This document shows, piece after piece, positions 20,468 through 30,793 of a DNA stretch of 64,000 bases (positions within the stretch are counted from its first letter, which is position 1; each line of letters begins with the position of its first letter). The notes beneath the pieces were generated by a model. It made no database searches, had not been told where the DNA came from, and saw only the letters and a list, made by a program, of their open reading frames with translations. The DNA lies in NCBI RefSeq assembly GCF_004379255.2, contig NC_056041.1, positions 21,421,559 to 21,485,558 on the forward strand. The letters are read 5' to 3'. Source of the stretch: Salvia splendens (lineage: Eukaryota > Streptophyta > Magnoliopsida > Lamiales > Lamiaceae). The translations under genes and the position numbers were made by a program.

Positions 20468-22991
20468 GGTATCAACCTTGCTACTCGTGGGAAGAACAAA
20501 CAGATGAAGTTTGAGCTGTATAAGATAAGTAGGTATGTGTGGATAGATCAAATGTCATATTTATAGGACAAAAAATGAACCATGGGGCTCTTTTCAAACT
20601 TTTCACATTCTCCACTTAGGTTAAATTTAAATTTGTTATTAATTTAGGTTTCTCCTTTTGTTTTTGTTTGCATGTGCATGACTAAATGTAAGCAAAATAT
20701 TATAAAAAATCTTTTAATTTCCTAAATTAAACTTTTTTTTTCATAGTATACGTTAAAAATTGGAATATAGTTTAATATAATTTCAACGGCTTATAGTCAG
20801 GTGTGCATTGAATAGATTATACTAATGAAAATTAATTTTTTATTTTAAATGTTCTAAATGCATGAGTGGGAAAATTAATGCTACTACATGGAGTAGTACT
20901 AATACAAATTCCTAAACGCATGATTGGGAAAATTTAATGTTTTTACATCGTGGATTGCATTTATAGTGCATATGAAACTGATGAAACTGTCGTATGTGAT
21001 TTTAAATTTGTAGCTGAAAGTCTAGATTCTAATGCTAAGTTTAAATCAGTTTTATATAAATTATAATTTTTTAATCTTGATTCAGAGTATTTATTCTCCA
21101 ATATTAATAAGATTCAATGGAAGGCGTGAAATGATTCAATGGAAGGCAATGTATATATTATAGCTTTTATTCTTAAATGTGTAGATTGTAGTAGTATCTA
21201 AGTTATATATTTAAGCTTAAATGGTAATTCCATAAATACCCCCAACATAAGACATTGTGAGTGTTGAGAATTCAAGAGAAAAGATTTATACAGATGAGTA
21301 TTGTTCATTTAAACGCATAATATATAATTGCGAGAATTAATGTGGCAACCATAAATTTTTAATTATTAGTCGTGCTGATGTTTTTTAATTGACTTTTGGG
21401 ATAATTTGCACATAAAAGAGCCATAGTTATTATTTAAAAAAAATAACGACAATTCAAATACTCCTAATTAAATGATATGGCTAGATATCAATATTTCAAG
21501 CATTTTTTTTAAAATGGCCGACTAATCTAACTTAGCTTATATAATAATGCCATTAAAGCCAATCAATTAATAATTGATTAAGGAAATGAAACTAATACAA
21601 TTATCCTAATGATGATTTGAAAACGCCATAATGTATATAAATATATTATAACTGTAACCGCCAGAATTTATTACCATGTATATTTATGAAAATGAAAAAA
21701 TTGTTGAACGGAAGGCAACGTTTATATTATAGTGTTTATTCTTAAATGTCTAGATTATAGTATCTAAATTATATATTTAAGCTTAAATGGTAATTCCATA
21801 AATACCCCAAAACTCCCCCTTTATATGTGTATAGATGAGTCTACAACATCATCGATTATTCCATATCTGCAAAAAGATTGATCACCCTAAAAATCTTACC
21901 GCTTGGCCTAAGTGAGACACTTTTATTTTGGTACAATAATATAGGCAATGGTGTTTAGTTAAATAAATTAATAATAATAAAGTAAGAGGGAATAAAATAA
22001 GAAAGAAAAAAAAAAGAATAGAGTAAAAAACAAAAAGAAAGAATAAAATAAGAGAGATTAGAGGATAAAGTAGGAGAGTAAAGTGAGTTAATTATTTTCA
22101 TAGAAGAAAACGTCTCACTTAGGGTGAGACGTACAAAAAAGAAATACATCTCACTTAGATTGGCACTGAGAAAATATAAATTAGTCGCATGGGGTAATAT
22201 AGGTGGTTAATCATCCTAATCTAATTACTCCACTTTGATCTTAGTTTTGATATATGACTGAATTTTTTTATTCGATCCATTAAATGTAGAATTGTCATTA
22301 TTTTAAGTCACAAATTTAATAACTACTTAACTTGGCTACTTCACTCAATTCCATCATCCCCTACTTCAAATTTGTGTTCCCAAGCTCCAAGATTCCATAC
22401 ATAAATCATTGATTCGGAAAAAACTTGTTCACCATTCAATACACCATTTTGTTTTTATTCCATGTGTAAGTTAAATACTCTCCACAATTCTTTCTCCCTC
22501 TTATCTTGTGTGTAATTTTGAGCTTTTTGCTTGGGTTCGATGAAGTCTCTCTGGCATTCCTCGTCCGATTTCAACATTCACTTCCTTTTCTTATTATACT
22601 ACTAATACTCGATACATGTTTTAAGAAATTGTCTAACCATATAAAAAAATGAGTGAAAAGATTAGTGATCTCATTAAATGTTTATTTCCTTGACAAACGT
22701 CTCAAAATGAAAAAAATGCATCTTTTATTAACAAAAGGAGGGGGAATCTATTATTATTTTGATTTGTCTATTGACATTTTGAGGTTTGTGCTCTTGATTT
22801 CTTTGGTGGAAATCTAATTGTCGATCTACTCGCTGATTTCGAAGTAAAATTGATTTCACATGTGATACAGTTTTCTTGCTTGATGGAGGAGTTTGAATTT
22901 GGAATGCATGGAATTAGAACTTTATTCTAAATCTAAATATTTATGTGTTAGGAAATAGTTGATTTGGATCATTTGGAACCATGGTGAGATG
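20468..22991. other. AT-rich intergenic DNA
   Basis: No gene recognised. A MITE-like sequence lies at 21905-22165. A short motif pair around AAGCTTAAATGGTAATTCCA is repeated at about 21210 and 21778, with the preceding GGAAGGC also shared, indicating an old duplication. Confidence 0.55.
21905..22165. mobile_element. MITE-like element with GTGAGAC terminal repeats
   Basis: The left end reads GGCCTAAGTGAGACACTTTT. The right end on the minus strand reads GCCAATCTAAGTGAGATGTA. The purine-rich interior (AATAAAATAAGAGAG-like) is typical of plant MITEs. The target duplication is unclear. Confidence 0.45.
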
Positions 22992-23561
22992 TGATGATTT
23001 AGCGAATTTTTGATGGGAATAAATGCAAGTAATAAATGAAGATCACAACACTGAAAATTACGTGGTTCGATTTACTGAGGTAAATCTACGTCCACGGGAA
23101 GAATAGAGGGCAAATTTGTATTGCTTGATCTAGCTTACAGATTACAATGCTGATTTGCTATATGAGATTCAGAATCTAGAGAACTTAACCTTGATCTATC
23201 TGATCTAAGTTCTATTTATACATTCGAACTAAGATCGTGGTTTGCAGCCCTGGTAGGGGGGTTGATAACTGCTTAATACCACTAAATAGATCGTGGGTGT
23301 AATGGAGGTCGTGGAGATCCTGCATGGGTCCACTATCTCCTTGTTCGGTCGAATACTGAGACCGAACTGCTGAACTTTGCCGATCAGCTTTTGCCGATCT
23401 GAGAGTTGAGCTCGATTGGTCGGCTTTTACCGAGCTATAGGCTGTGACCGAACTCTTTGGTTGTGCCGAACTGATACTCTTCCTTGGGTTTTGGGCTGAT
23501 GGGTCGTCACTGCTATTGGGCTCGCAATTATTGTTTAGTTGTTTAGTTCGTAATCCCATCA
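22992..23561 (-). repeat. 3' LTR (left copy), 570 bp
   Basis: On the minus strand it starts TGATGGGATTACG and ends CGCTAAATCATCA. It matches the right LTR except for one substitution (GGGTCGTC versus GGGCCGTC) and the missing 127-bp duplication. Confidence 0.97.
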
Positions 23562-23576
23562 CTACCCCCCCCCCCG
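23562..23576 (-). other. Polypurine tract
   Basis: On the minus strand a run of G ending GTAG directly precedes the 3' LTR, the expected primer for plus-strand DNA synthesis. Confidence 0.85.
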
Positions 23577-23583
23577 AAAAGCG

Positions 23584-23862
23584 AAGTGAATCACTTCGGC
23601 ATTTTGGATAAGTGTAAGGGGGAGGCTGACGTCAGGGGACGTGCTCTGCACGTGTCTGCATTAAATGTGACAGCAAATCCGGCCAGAGAATCCAGAAAAA
23701 GTGGGATTTGAAACGGTGCGACGAATTTGAAAAATATTTCCTTTCTTCATCATTGGAGCACTTTTGCGATTATTTCTTCTGCATTCTCTCTCTTTTTCGT
23801 AAAATTTTCTTCCGCTTCTTCAAGAATTTCTTCAGACTTTCGACCATCAAAGAGTAAGAATC
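23584..23862 (+). promoter_or_regulatory. Likely promoter/5' leader of the antisense gene
   Basis: Lies between the polypurine tract and the plus-strand ATG at 23863. It holds the bZIP palindrome TGACGTCA (23627-23634), a G-box CACGTG (23649-23654) and a 17-nt hairpin with arms CGAAGTGA/TCACTTCG (about 23582-23598). A pyrimidine-rich leader precedes the ATG. Promoter activity is inferred. Confidence 0.4.
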
Positions 23863-25753
23863 ATGTCTTCTTCTTCTGAAACTGTTTCTGAATCAGGTAG
23901 TGGTAGGAAGGGGGGTAAGGGGTCTTCTGGCCGGAAAAGGTCCGGGGAGAAGACGGTAGAATATTTTCACAGCATTTTGAGTAAGGATACTGTGATATCC
24001 TTACACGGAAAATATTTTCTTCCTGGGGGGTTAGTGGTGATTCCCGACGACATTCATAGGGCTAACTCGCCGCCGGAGGGTTATGCCACCGTTTACGAAG
24101 CCTGCTTAGAATGCGGGCTTCGTTTCCCTCTTCCCCCTGCCTTTGTAGAGCTTCTTGATTTTTTTCAACTTCCTTTAGGTCAGGTGACTCCAAATTCTTG
24201 GAGGCACTTATCGGCCTTTGCTGCCGAGCTGCGTAGACTAGAAAAGGATCTGTCTCTGAGGGCAATCCTTAATTTCTTTCAGTTTAAGAGAAAGGGATCC
24301 TGGTTTTACTTGATCCCTTTACAGCCCTTCAGAGCATTCTGTAAAACCAAATGGCCGAAGTGGCAAAATCGTTTCTTTTTTTATAATAGGACAGCGGCTC
24401 CGGACTTTTCCTGGAGAGGGCCGAAGTCCGTAATTCCTCATCCTCGGGTAGAACCGTTGGACGAGCTCGAGGGCGAGCTCAATAAGATTCCCATGATTAG
24501 GAAACAGTATTCGGAATCTGAGCTCGTCAAGGGTGACTTCGTGTTCGATTCCTCGTCTTCGGACGAAGAGACTGAGGGTGAGGATTTCTTTTTTATGCTT
24601 TACTGCTTTAGCGGCGAAAACTAACTTTGTTTTCTCGCTTTTTGGCAGTGAACATGCTAAGCAGGCTAGGTCGCAAATCCTCCGAATCCAAGGAGCCTGA
24701 GAAACAGAGAGCCACCAGCTCGGCGTCTGATGCCGAGAAGAATCCGAAGAGGCAGAAGACCTCTTCGAGTCAGTCTTCGGATCCAAAAAAGCCGGAATCG
24801 ACTTCGGCAAAGGGGAAGGCGAAGACTCAGAAACCCCCAAAAGCGCCACAGAGAGACATTGTCCTGGGGGGTTGTGGATCCGGAGCGGTTGCGGCCACTT
24901 CGGAACATATCTCTGAGCCCTTTTTATGGCCAAAGGACTTTGTGGAGGTGAATTTCCTTCTTGATTTTCTGGTTTTGCTTCTTTCCTATATTTTTTGTGG
25001 CCCCTCTGTTGACTTTTTTCCTTTTTCCATTTTCAGAGGAACAATATGCTCTGCAAGCTCGTCACAGTTGAACTCTCTAAAGCGTCCAGCGATTATGATG
25101 AGATGCAGAGGAATTTGAATGCTGCTCGTCACCAGGCCGAACAGGCTCGGGCAGACTTTGAGGAGGCAAGGGCCGCTAGGATCTCGGCTCAGGATGAAGC
25201 CCAGCGTGCCAAAAACCAGCTCATCATCCAGAGAGAGCAGTCGAAACAGAGGGAGGCTGCTGCCGTGGTTGCTCAGGGGGAGGCTCTCCGTGTTTACACG
25301 GAGAAACTCTTTTTGAGCAATCAATTTTCGGCCCTTATCGGCGATCTGCTGAAATTGATGACCGATAACGCTGAGCAGGAACCCGAAGTCGTTTTGCCGC
25401 TGTATGGCCGAGAGATTGCAGCGCGCCTCCAGAGTCTGCCGCTCCTTGAGGAGCTTGCGTCTTCATCGGTCCTGCTTTCTGCTGAACGAGTCCGTAATTG
25501 CCGTGCTGACCGTGACGAGAACATGGAGGCCATCTTTGCCTCCTTGGGGCCTGTTTCACCCGCTTCAATTTTCAAAGAGGGTGAGCAGGAAAATGAGGCC
25601 GGCCGGGAGACCGAGCAGGAGGATCAGCAGACCGGCGATGGGGGCGCCGAGCAGGAGGGAGGGAGTAGGGAGGCCGAGGCTGAGACCGAGGTAGACAAGG
25701 AGAAAGAAGCTGAAACCCACAGAGAAGCCGGAGACGAAACTGGCGGAGTATGA
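23863..25753 (+). CDS. Antisense gene of the Tat element: 'putative gypsy type transposon' domain protein, three exons
   Basis: Exons 23863-24577, 24649-24947 and 25037-25753 join in phase (donors GTGAGG and GTGAAT, acceptors GGCAG and TTCAG) into 576 codons. Exon 1 carries the domain known in Pfam as putative gypsy type transposon (Transposase_28): SPPEGYATVYEACLECGLRF, FFQLPLGQVTPNSWRHL, then a WPKWQNRFFF segment. Exon 2 is lysine/serine-rich with likely nuclear-localisation motifs (KRQK, KGKAK). Exon 3 is a long coiled coil (QRNLNAARHQAEQARADFEE onward) and a Glu-rich tail. It runs opposite to gag-pol, downstream of pol, the usual position for Tat antisense genes. The function of these proteins is not settled; the old name transposase is not evidence of activity. 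Confidence 0.75.
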
Positions 25754-25979
25754 TTTCGTCTCCCTTCTCTTAGTTTAGTTTCTTTCTATTTGTAAAATGG
25801 CCTTGAAGCCCTCCTTGTGTAAATTTTTTCTTTGAATGAAAAAATTCTCCTTTCTACACTCGTGTCTTCTTTATAGCTTTTCTTAATCTCTTTTACTCCT
25901 ATTGTGGTTTACTGCCTGCTCGGTAAACTGAAATGCCGAACTGACATAGCTGCTTCGTATTCTTTACTCTAAGGAGCTG

Positions 25980-26837
25980 GAGGTACTTCACTGGAAGCGG
26001 CTATACTCTTCGGCTTTAAATGAAGCTGAGAAAAAAGCTATAGATGACCAGATGAAGTATGATGAACTCTTGGCTCGTTTAGTGGAGCTGGAGTCCAACA
26101 ATAAGGACTTAGAGTCCATAAGGAGAGATCTAGAGGCCGAGCTGAATACTGTCATCGCTGAGAGGACTGCATATGAAGACTTCATCAGCGGGCGCGGGGG
26201 AATGACTATATCCGAAGTTCAGAATCAAGTTGATGAACTGTGGGAGAAGCTTCATGTACTCCGGAAGAACAATGTGCTGGAGAGCTCGGCTTGCCAACAA
26301 GTTGTGAAATCATTGCGGCGCTTGGCTTCTCTGTACGACATCATTCTTTCCCGGCGTCCCGCGATCGAGAGATTCCTTAGCCGTTTCCCGCTAACAGACG
26401 CTCACGCTCCAACTCAAACCTCGGATCCACTTACTCAAACTTCTACTCCAAATCAGCACCGGACTCAGGAGCAACCGGAAACGTCAAGACAAGAACGTAC
26501 TCCAAGTCAGCAACGGACTCAGGAGCAACCGGAAACGTCAAGACAAGAACCTACTCCAAGTCAGCAACGGACTCAGGAGCAACCGGAAACGTCAAAACAA
26601 GAACGCCCTGAAGTTCGTAGAGGAGTGGTGAATATGAGTGAGCAAGATCAGCGAATGCTTCGTGAAGAGACTCTTCGCCGCCGAGGTGCTAGAACTTCCC
26701 GGACTCAGAGAAGAGGCGGTAGGTCGATCAGAGCATCTCGTCCACCTACTGATTCTTCAACTGCTCGGAACGCCCGAACTCAGCATCATGAGGACTTTTT
26801 GGATAGGTGGCTCAACTTTAGCAACCGTAGACAGTAG
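25980..26837 (+). CDS. Second antisense gene of the Tat element: coiled-coil/repeat protein
   Basis: Open frame with ATG at 26052, but the frame continues upstream to an acceptor-like CTCTAAG near 25975 (GAG CTG GAG GTA CTT), so 26052 may not be the true start. It begins as a coiled coil (ELLARLVELESNNKDLESIR), has LEKLH/VVKSLRRLASLYDIILS helices, then three copies of an 18-residue repeat starting TQEQPETSRQE (26460-26620), and a basic Arg-rich tail. It lies between the first antisense gene and the end of pol, same strand as the first. I do not recognise a named domain. Confidence 0.55.
   Translation, partial: EVLHWKRLYSSALNEAEKKAIDDQMKYDELLARLVELESNNKDLESIRRDLEAELNTVIAERTAYEDFISGRGGMTISEVQNQVDELWEKLHVLRKNNVLESSACQQVVKSLRRLASLYDIILSRRPAIERFLSRFPLTDAHAPTQTSDPLTQTSTPNQHRTQEQPETSRQERTPSQQRTQEQPETSRQEPTPSQQRTQEQPETSKQERPEVRRGVVNMSEQDQRMLREETLRRRGARTSRTQRRGGRSIRASRPPTDSSTARNARTQHHEDFLDRWLNFSNRRQ
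26460..26613 (+). repeat. 54-bp coding tandem repeat, 3 copies
   Basis: Units starting CGGACTCAGGAGCAACCGG at 26460, 26514 and 26568 differ by only a few bases. The period keeps the reading frame. Confidence 0.95.
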
Positions 26838-26984
26838 AGTAGTCCTTTGTAATGGTGTAACGCATTCTCGTAGGGCAGCGGAATTATATGCCCAACAAGA
26901 CTTAGTAAATGAAATTTTTTCATTTCGCTTCTATCACTGCGTATTTACAGTTCAGCGATTTTTTATTTCATTTATTGTACTCGT

Positions 26985-27085
26985 CCTCGGTCTTATGAAG
27001 TAAACTCTTCTTTGACCGGACTTAGTTTGTGTACTCGTCCTTGGTCTTATGAAGTAAACTCTTCTTTGACCGGACTTAGTTTGTG
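26985..27085. repeat. Tandem duplication of about 52 bp
   Basis: TCTTATGAAGTAAACTCTTC followed by TTTGACCGGACTTAGTTTGTGT occurs twice, non-coding, between the antisense genes and the pol stop. Confidence 0.9.
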
Positions 27086-27305
27086 TCCTTATTTGGCGAG
27101 TTTTATCGCTTGGATTGGACTTTCCCTAGTTAACCGAAGTGGTTTTCGGCTTATTGCAGTTCGTTTCAGACGAATTGCTTGTTTCTTAAGCTGAATTGTG
27201 GAGTCTTGTATCTTCCTTAGAAGCTTGGACTCACAATTGTCTTTAATAATTGATCTAAAAAGGGGATCAGCCTTTAAAGAACAATATACCTCAGTAACAT
27301 TTATA

Positions 27306-27370
27306 AGAGACAAAACGCACATAGAGAGACAAAACGCACATAGAGAGACAAAACGCACATAGAGAGACAA
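27306..27370. repeat. 20-bp tandem repeat, 3 copies
   Basis: GAGACAAAACGCACATAGA repeated three times without change; non-coding. Confidence 0.95.
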
Positions 27371-27490
27371 ATAAAAAGGACGAAAAAGATTTTAATCTTT
27401 TAAAAAACGACAAGTATAAAGAACAATACAAATATGAAAGCACATACCCCTAGGACCGAACTAGACACAAGACTGACCGGACCTTGTCTC

Positions 27491-30400
27491 TTACAAATAG
27501 AACTTCTTGAGGTTGGAAATATGCCATGTTCGGGGTACTTGTTCTCCTGACATGTGGGTTAATTTATAAGACCCTTTTCCCAGGACTTCTGACACCCGAT
27601 ACGGACCTTCCCATGTGGGTTCAAGTTTGCCCAGCTTTTCTGCTCGGCTTACTTCATTGTTTCTCAATACGAGATCTCCCACTTGAAACTGCAGCTTTTT
27701 CACCCTTTGGTTATAATACCGGGTTACTTGCTCCTTGTACTTGGCTTCTTTTATGAAGGCCAATTCTCTTCTTTCTTCGGCAAGATCTAGTTCGGCTCTC
27801 AGTCCGTCGCCATTCAGTTCTGTTGAGAAATTAAGGGTTCGGGGGCTGGGTATGCCGATCTCAACCGGAATTACGGCTTCAGTGCCGTACACTAGACTGT
27901 GCGGAGTTTCACCGTTGGAGGTTTTTGGTGTAGTTCGGTAAGACCATAGGACTTGAGGAAGATTTTCTACCCATTGTCCTTTGGCTTGTTCTAACCGAGT
28001 TTTTAATCCTTTCACCAAAGTACGGTTTGTTACTTCCGTTTGTCCGTTTGCTTGTGGGTGAGAGACTGAAGTGAACCGCTGTTGAATATTCAACTCTTGG
28101 CACCAATTCTTGAATGTTTTGTCAGTAAACTGAGTCCCATTATCCGAAATGAGGATATGGGGTATGCCAAATCGGCAAACTATGTTCTTCCAGACAAAAT
28201 CTAATGCCTTTGAGCTTGTTATCGTAGCTAATGGTTCAGCCTCCACCCACTTTGTGAAGTAATCCACGGCAACGATCAAGAATTTCATTTGCCGGGGAGC
28301 TTGTGGTAGTGGTCCTACTATGTCTATGCCCCATTGCATAAAAGGCCAAGGGCTTTGCATAGCACATAGATCAGTCTGCGGCATCCTTGGGATATTTGCA
28401 TGGATTTGGCATTTCGTACATTTCTTAACTAGCTGTACTGCTTCTTGTACCAAAGTTGGCCAATAATATCCCCATCTCAGAACTTTTTTAGCTAATGCTC
28501 TAGCTCCGATGTGGCTACCGCAAGATCCTTCATGAACTTCTCTAAGGATGTAATCCGTCTCTTCTGGTCCTACACATCGCAATAACGGTTGAAGGTAGGA
28601 CTTTCTATATAGGACTCCTTCATGAAGTTCATACCGACGTGCTCGGCATGTGATTTTCCTGGCTTCTCTCTTATCCTCGGGCAGTTGTCCTTGATCTAGA
28701 TACTTTAATATTGGCGTCATCCAGTTTGGTGAACTGGTTACTGAGTGTACTTCAGCTTCATCAATGCTTCTGTGCGGTAATTCCTCCACCTTTGAGCTCG
28801 GATATGAGGCCAACTTACTTAAAGTATCTGCTCGACTATTTCCCGCTCTGGGAATGTGGATTATCCGAAAATAAGAGAAATTTCGGCTAATACTTTGCGC
28901 TTTGTCCAAGTATTTTTTCATCCTTTCACCACGGGCTTCACTTGTACCCAGCATGTGATTCACTATGACTTGTGAATCACAATGAATTTTGAGAGATTTG
29001 ACGAGTAGATGTTGCGCTAACTGAAGTCCGGCAAGAAGGGCTTCGTATTCGGCTTCGTTATTAGTGGTTGGGAATAAGAACCGAAGTGAATAAGTTACTT
29101 CGTGTCCGTCGGGAGCGATAAGTAGAATACCAGCTCCACTTCCTGTCTTATTCGAAGCTCCATCTACGAATCCAATCCAACAGTCCGGCGGCTCTACTTC
29201 GGGTTTCTGGGGCTGTGTTAGTTCGTCATTGGTAGGATTTTTCTGTTCGGCAATAATAGGGATTGCCTGATCGAACTTTGCCTCTACAAGAAAATCTGCC
29301 AAGGCTTGTCCCTTGATGGCTTTCCGAGGTAGATATTCTATTGAATGTTCTCCCAACTCTATGGCCCACTTGGCAATTCTGCCTGATGCTTCTGGCTTAG
29401 TCAAAACTTGCCGAAGTGGAAGATCGGTTAAGACGCATACTTTGTGAGCATAGAAATATGGCCGCAGTCTCCTTGCTGCATTTACTAATGCCAGAGCAAT
29501 TTTTTCCAGAGGCTGATACCTTGTTTCGGGACCTCTTAATGCTCGGCTTGTAAAGTAGATAGGACGCTGCTTTAGGCCTTCTTCTCGCACAAGCACCGCG
29601 CTAATGGTTTGATCTGATGCTGCTAAATATAAGAATATCACTTCGGCATCTGTTGGAGCAGAGAGAGTAGGAAGTTCGGTTAAATAACTTTTGAGTTCGT
29701 CAAAAGCCTTTTTCTGTTCGGCTCCCCACTCAAACTTTGGTGCCTTCTTCAAAACATTGAAGAACGGCATTTGCTTTTCGGCTGCTTGGGAAAGGAATCT
29801 ATTCAGTGCGGCTAGACATCCAGTTAGCCTTTGCACATCATGTATGGACTTCGGCACTGCCATGTTCTGAACAACTTGAACCTTTAGGGGATTTGCCTTG
29901 AGTCCTTCCTTTGAAACCCAACAACCCAGAAATTTTCCCGAATCTACCAAAAAGGTACATTTTTGGGGATTGAGTTTGAGGTTGGCTTTTTTGAGCACGT
30001 CGAGAGTGGATTTGAGATTGTTTTCGTACTCCGAAGTGCTTCTGCTTTTAACAACTATGTCGTCAACATATACTTCAACCTCTTTTCCGATCAGGTGCCG
30101 AAATAGCTTATCTACCATCCTTTGATATGTGGCTCCGGCATTCTTTAAACCAAATGGCATCTTTTTATAAGCAAAAATACCGAAGTCAGTAATGAAAGCC
30201 GTTTTTGAAGCATCATTCTCATCCATTAAAACTTGGTGGTATCCTTTATACAAATCAAGAAAACAGAAAATTTCGAAGCCTATCAGAGCTTCTACTTTTT
30301 TATCTATGTTGGGAAGGGGGTAGCAATCTTTAGGACAGTGCTTATTTAGATCCGTAAAATCTATGCACATCCGCCATCCTCCTTCTTTTTTCTTGATCAT

Positions 30401-30754
30401 CACAGGATTGGCCACCCAAGAAGGATATTTTACTTCGAATAATACATCCGCTTTCAGTAATTGGCGGACTTCGTCATGGATGACTTGATTTCTTTCTGCC
30501 GCAAAGAGTCTTTGCTTCTGTTTTATAGGCCGGACTGAAGGATCAATATTTAACCGATGTGTAATTACCTCGGGAGACACTCCAGTCATGTCCAACGGAG
30601 ACCACGCAAAGACATCTTTGTACTCTTTGAGGAGCTGGATGGTCTTTTCCCGGAGTAGAGGTGTTCCCGCGAAACCGATCTTGACCGTTCTGGATGGATC
30701 ATCTTCGTATAACTGAACTTTCATCGAGTTCGGCTCCGGTGTGACTTCGTTCAT
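27491..30754 (-). CDS. Tat retrotransposon Pol (RT, dual RNase H, integrase)
   Basis: Open frame of 1087 codons from the ATG at 30754, in the same frame as gag and separated from it by one TAG. Reverse transcriptase covers about residues 75-250, with the catalytic YVDD at 229-232. A first RNase H region spans about 345-490, then a second, archaeal-type RNase H begins FVDGASNKTGSG at about 529; two RNase H domains mark the Tat lineage. The integrase has an HHCC zinc finger (HEGSCGSHIGA then CTKCQIH), the core signatures GIDIVGPL, SDNGTQF and GQTEVTNR, and a C-terminal region ending near 27491. No stop or frameshift is seen. Protein is normally made as a Gag-Pol fusion; the first ATG may be just an internal Met. 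Confidence 0.95.
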   Translation of the reverse strand: MNEVTPEPNSMKVQLYEDDPSRTVKIGFAGTPLLREKTIQLLKEYKDVFAWSPLDMTGVSPEVITHRLNIDPSVRPIKQKQRLFAAERNQVIHDEVRQLLKADVLFEVKYPSWVANPVMIKKKEGGWRMCIDFTDLNKHCPKDCYPLPNIDKKVEALIGFEIFCFLDLYKGYHQVLMDENDASKTAFITDFGIFAYKKMPFGLKNAGATYQRMVDKLFRHLIGKEVEVYVDDIVVKSRSTSEYENNLKSTLDVLKKANLKLNPQKCTFLVDSGKFLGCWVSKEGLKANPLKVQVVQNMAVPKSIHDVQRLTGCLAALNRFLSQAAEKQMPFFNVLKKAPKFEWGAEQKKAFDELKSYLTELPTLSAPTDAEVIFLYLAASDQTISAVLVREEGLKQRPIYFTSRALRGPETRYQPLEKIALALVNAARRLRPYFYAHKVCVLTDLPLRQVLTKPEASGRIAKWAIELGEHSIEYLPRKAIKGQALADFLVEAKFDQAIPIIAEQKNPTNDELTQPQKPEVEPPDCWIGFVDGASNKTGSGAGILLIAPDGHEVTYSLRFLFPTTNNEAEYEALLAGLQLAQHLLVKSLKIHCDSQVIVNHMLGTSEARGERMKKYLDKAQSISRNFSYFRIIHIPRAGNSRADTLSKLASYPSSKVEELPHRSIDEAEVHSVTSSPNWMTPILKYLDQGQLPEDKREARKITCRARRYELHEGVLYRKSYLQPLLRCVGPEETDYILREVHEGSCGSHIGARALAKKVLRWGYYWPTLVQEAVQLVKKCTKCQIHANIPRMPQTDLCAMQSPWPFMQWGIDIVGPLPQAPRQMKFLIVAVDYFTKWVEAEPLATITSSKALDFVWKNIVCRFGIPHILISDNGTQFTDKTFKNWCQELNIQQRFTSVSHPQANGQTEVTNRTLVKGLKTRLEQAKGQWVENLPQVLWSYRTTPKTSNGETPHSLVYGTEAVIPVEIGIPSPRTLNFSTELNGDGLRAELDLAEERRELAFIKEAKYKEQVTRYYNQRVKKLQFQVGDLVLRNNEVSRAEKLGKLEPTWEGPYRVSEVLGKGSYKLTHMSGEQVPRTWHISNLKKFYL

Positions 30755-30781
30755 TTCGCCTGCCTCTGACTCCGGCTGCTG

Positions 30782-30793
30782 TGATTGCTATGC
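30782..30793 (-). promoter_or_regulatory. Amber codon between gag and pol in a leaky-stop context
   Basis: On the minus strand the junction reads GCA TAG CAA TCA. The six bases after the stop fit CARYYA, the context known to allow readthrough of UAG in tobamoviruses and noted for some plant LTR elements. Pol continues in the same frame after 12 sense codons. Confidence 0.6.

Noticed and set aside
22300..22990. Possible 5' exon of a host gene left of the retrotransposon
   Set aside because: Sequence is somewhat less AT-rich, but no open frame, start codon context or splice pattern could be supported.
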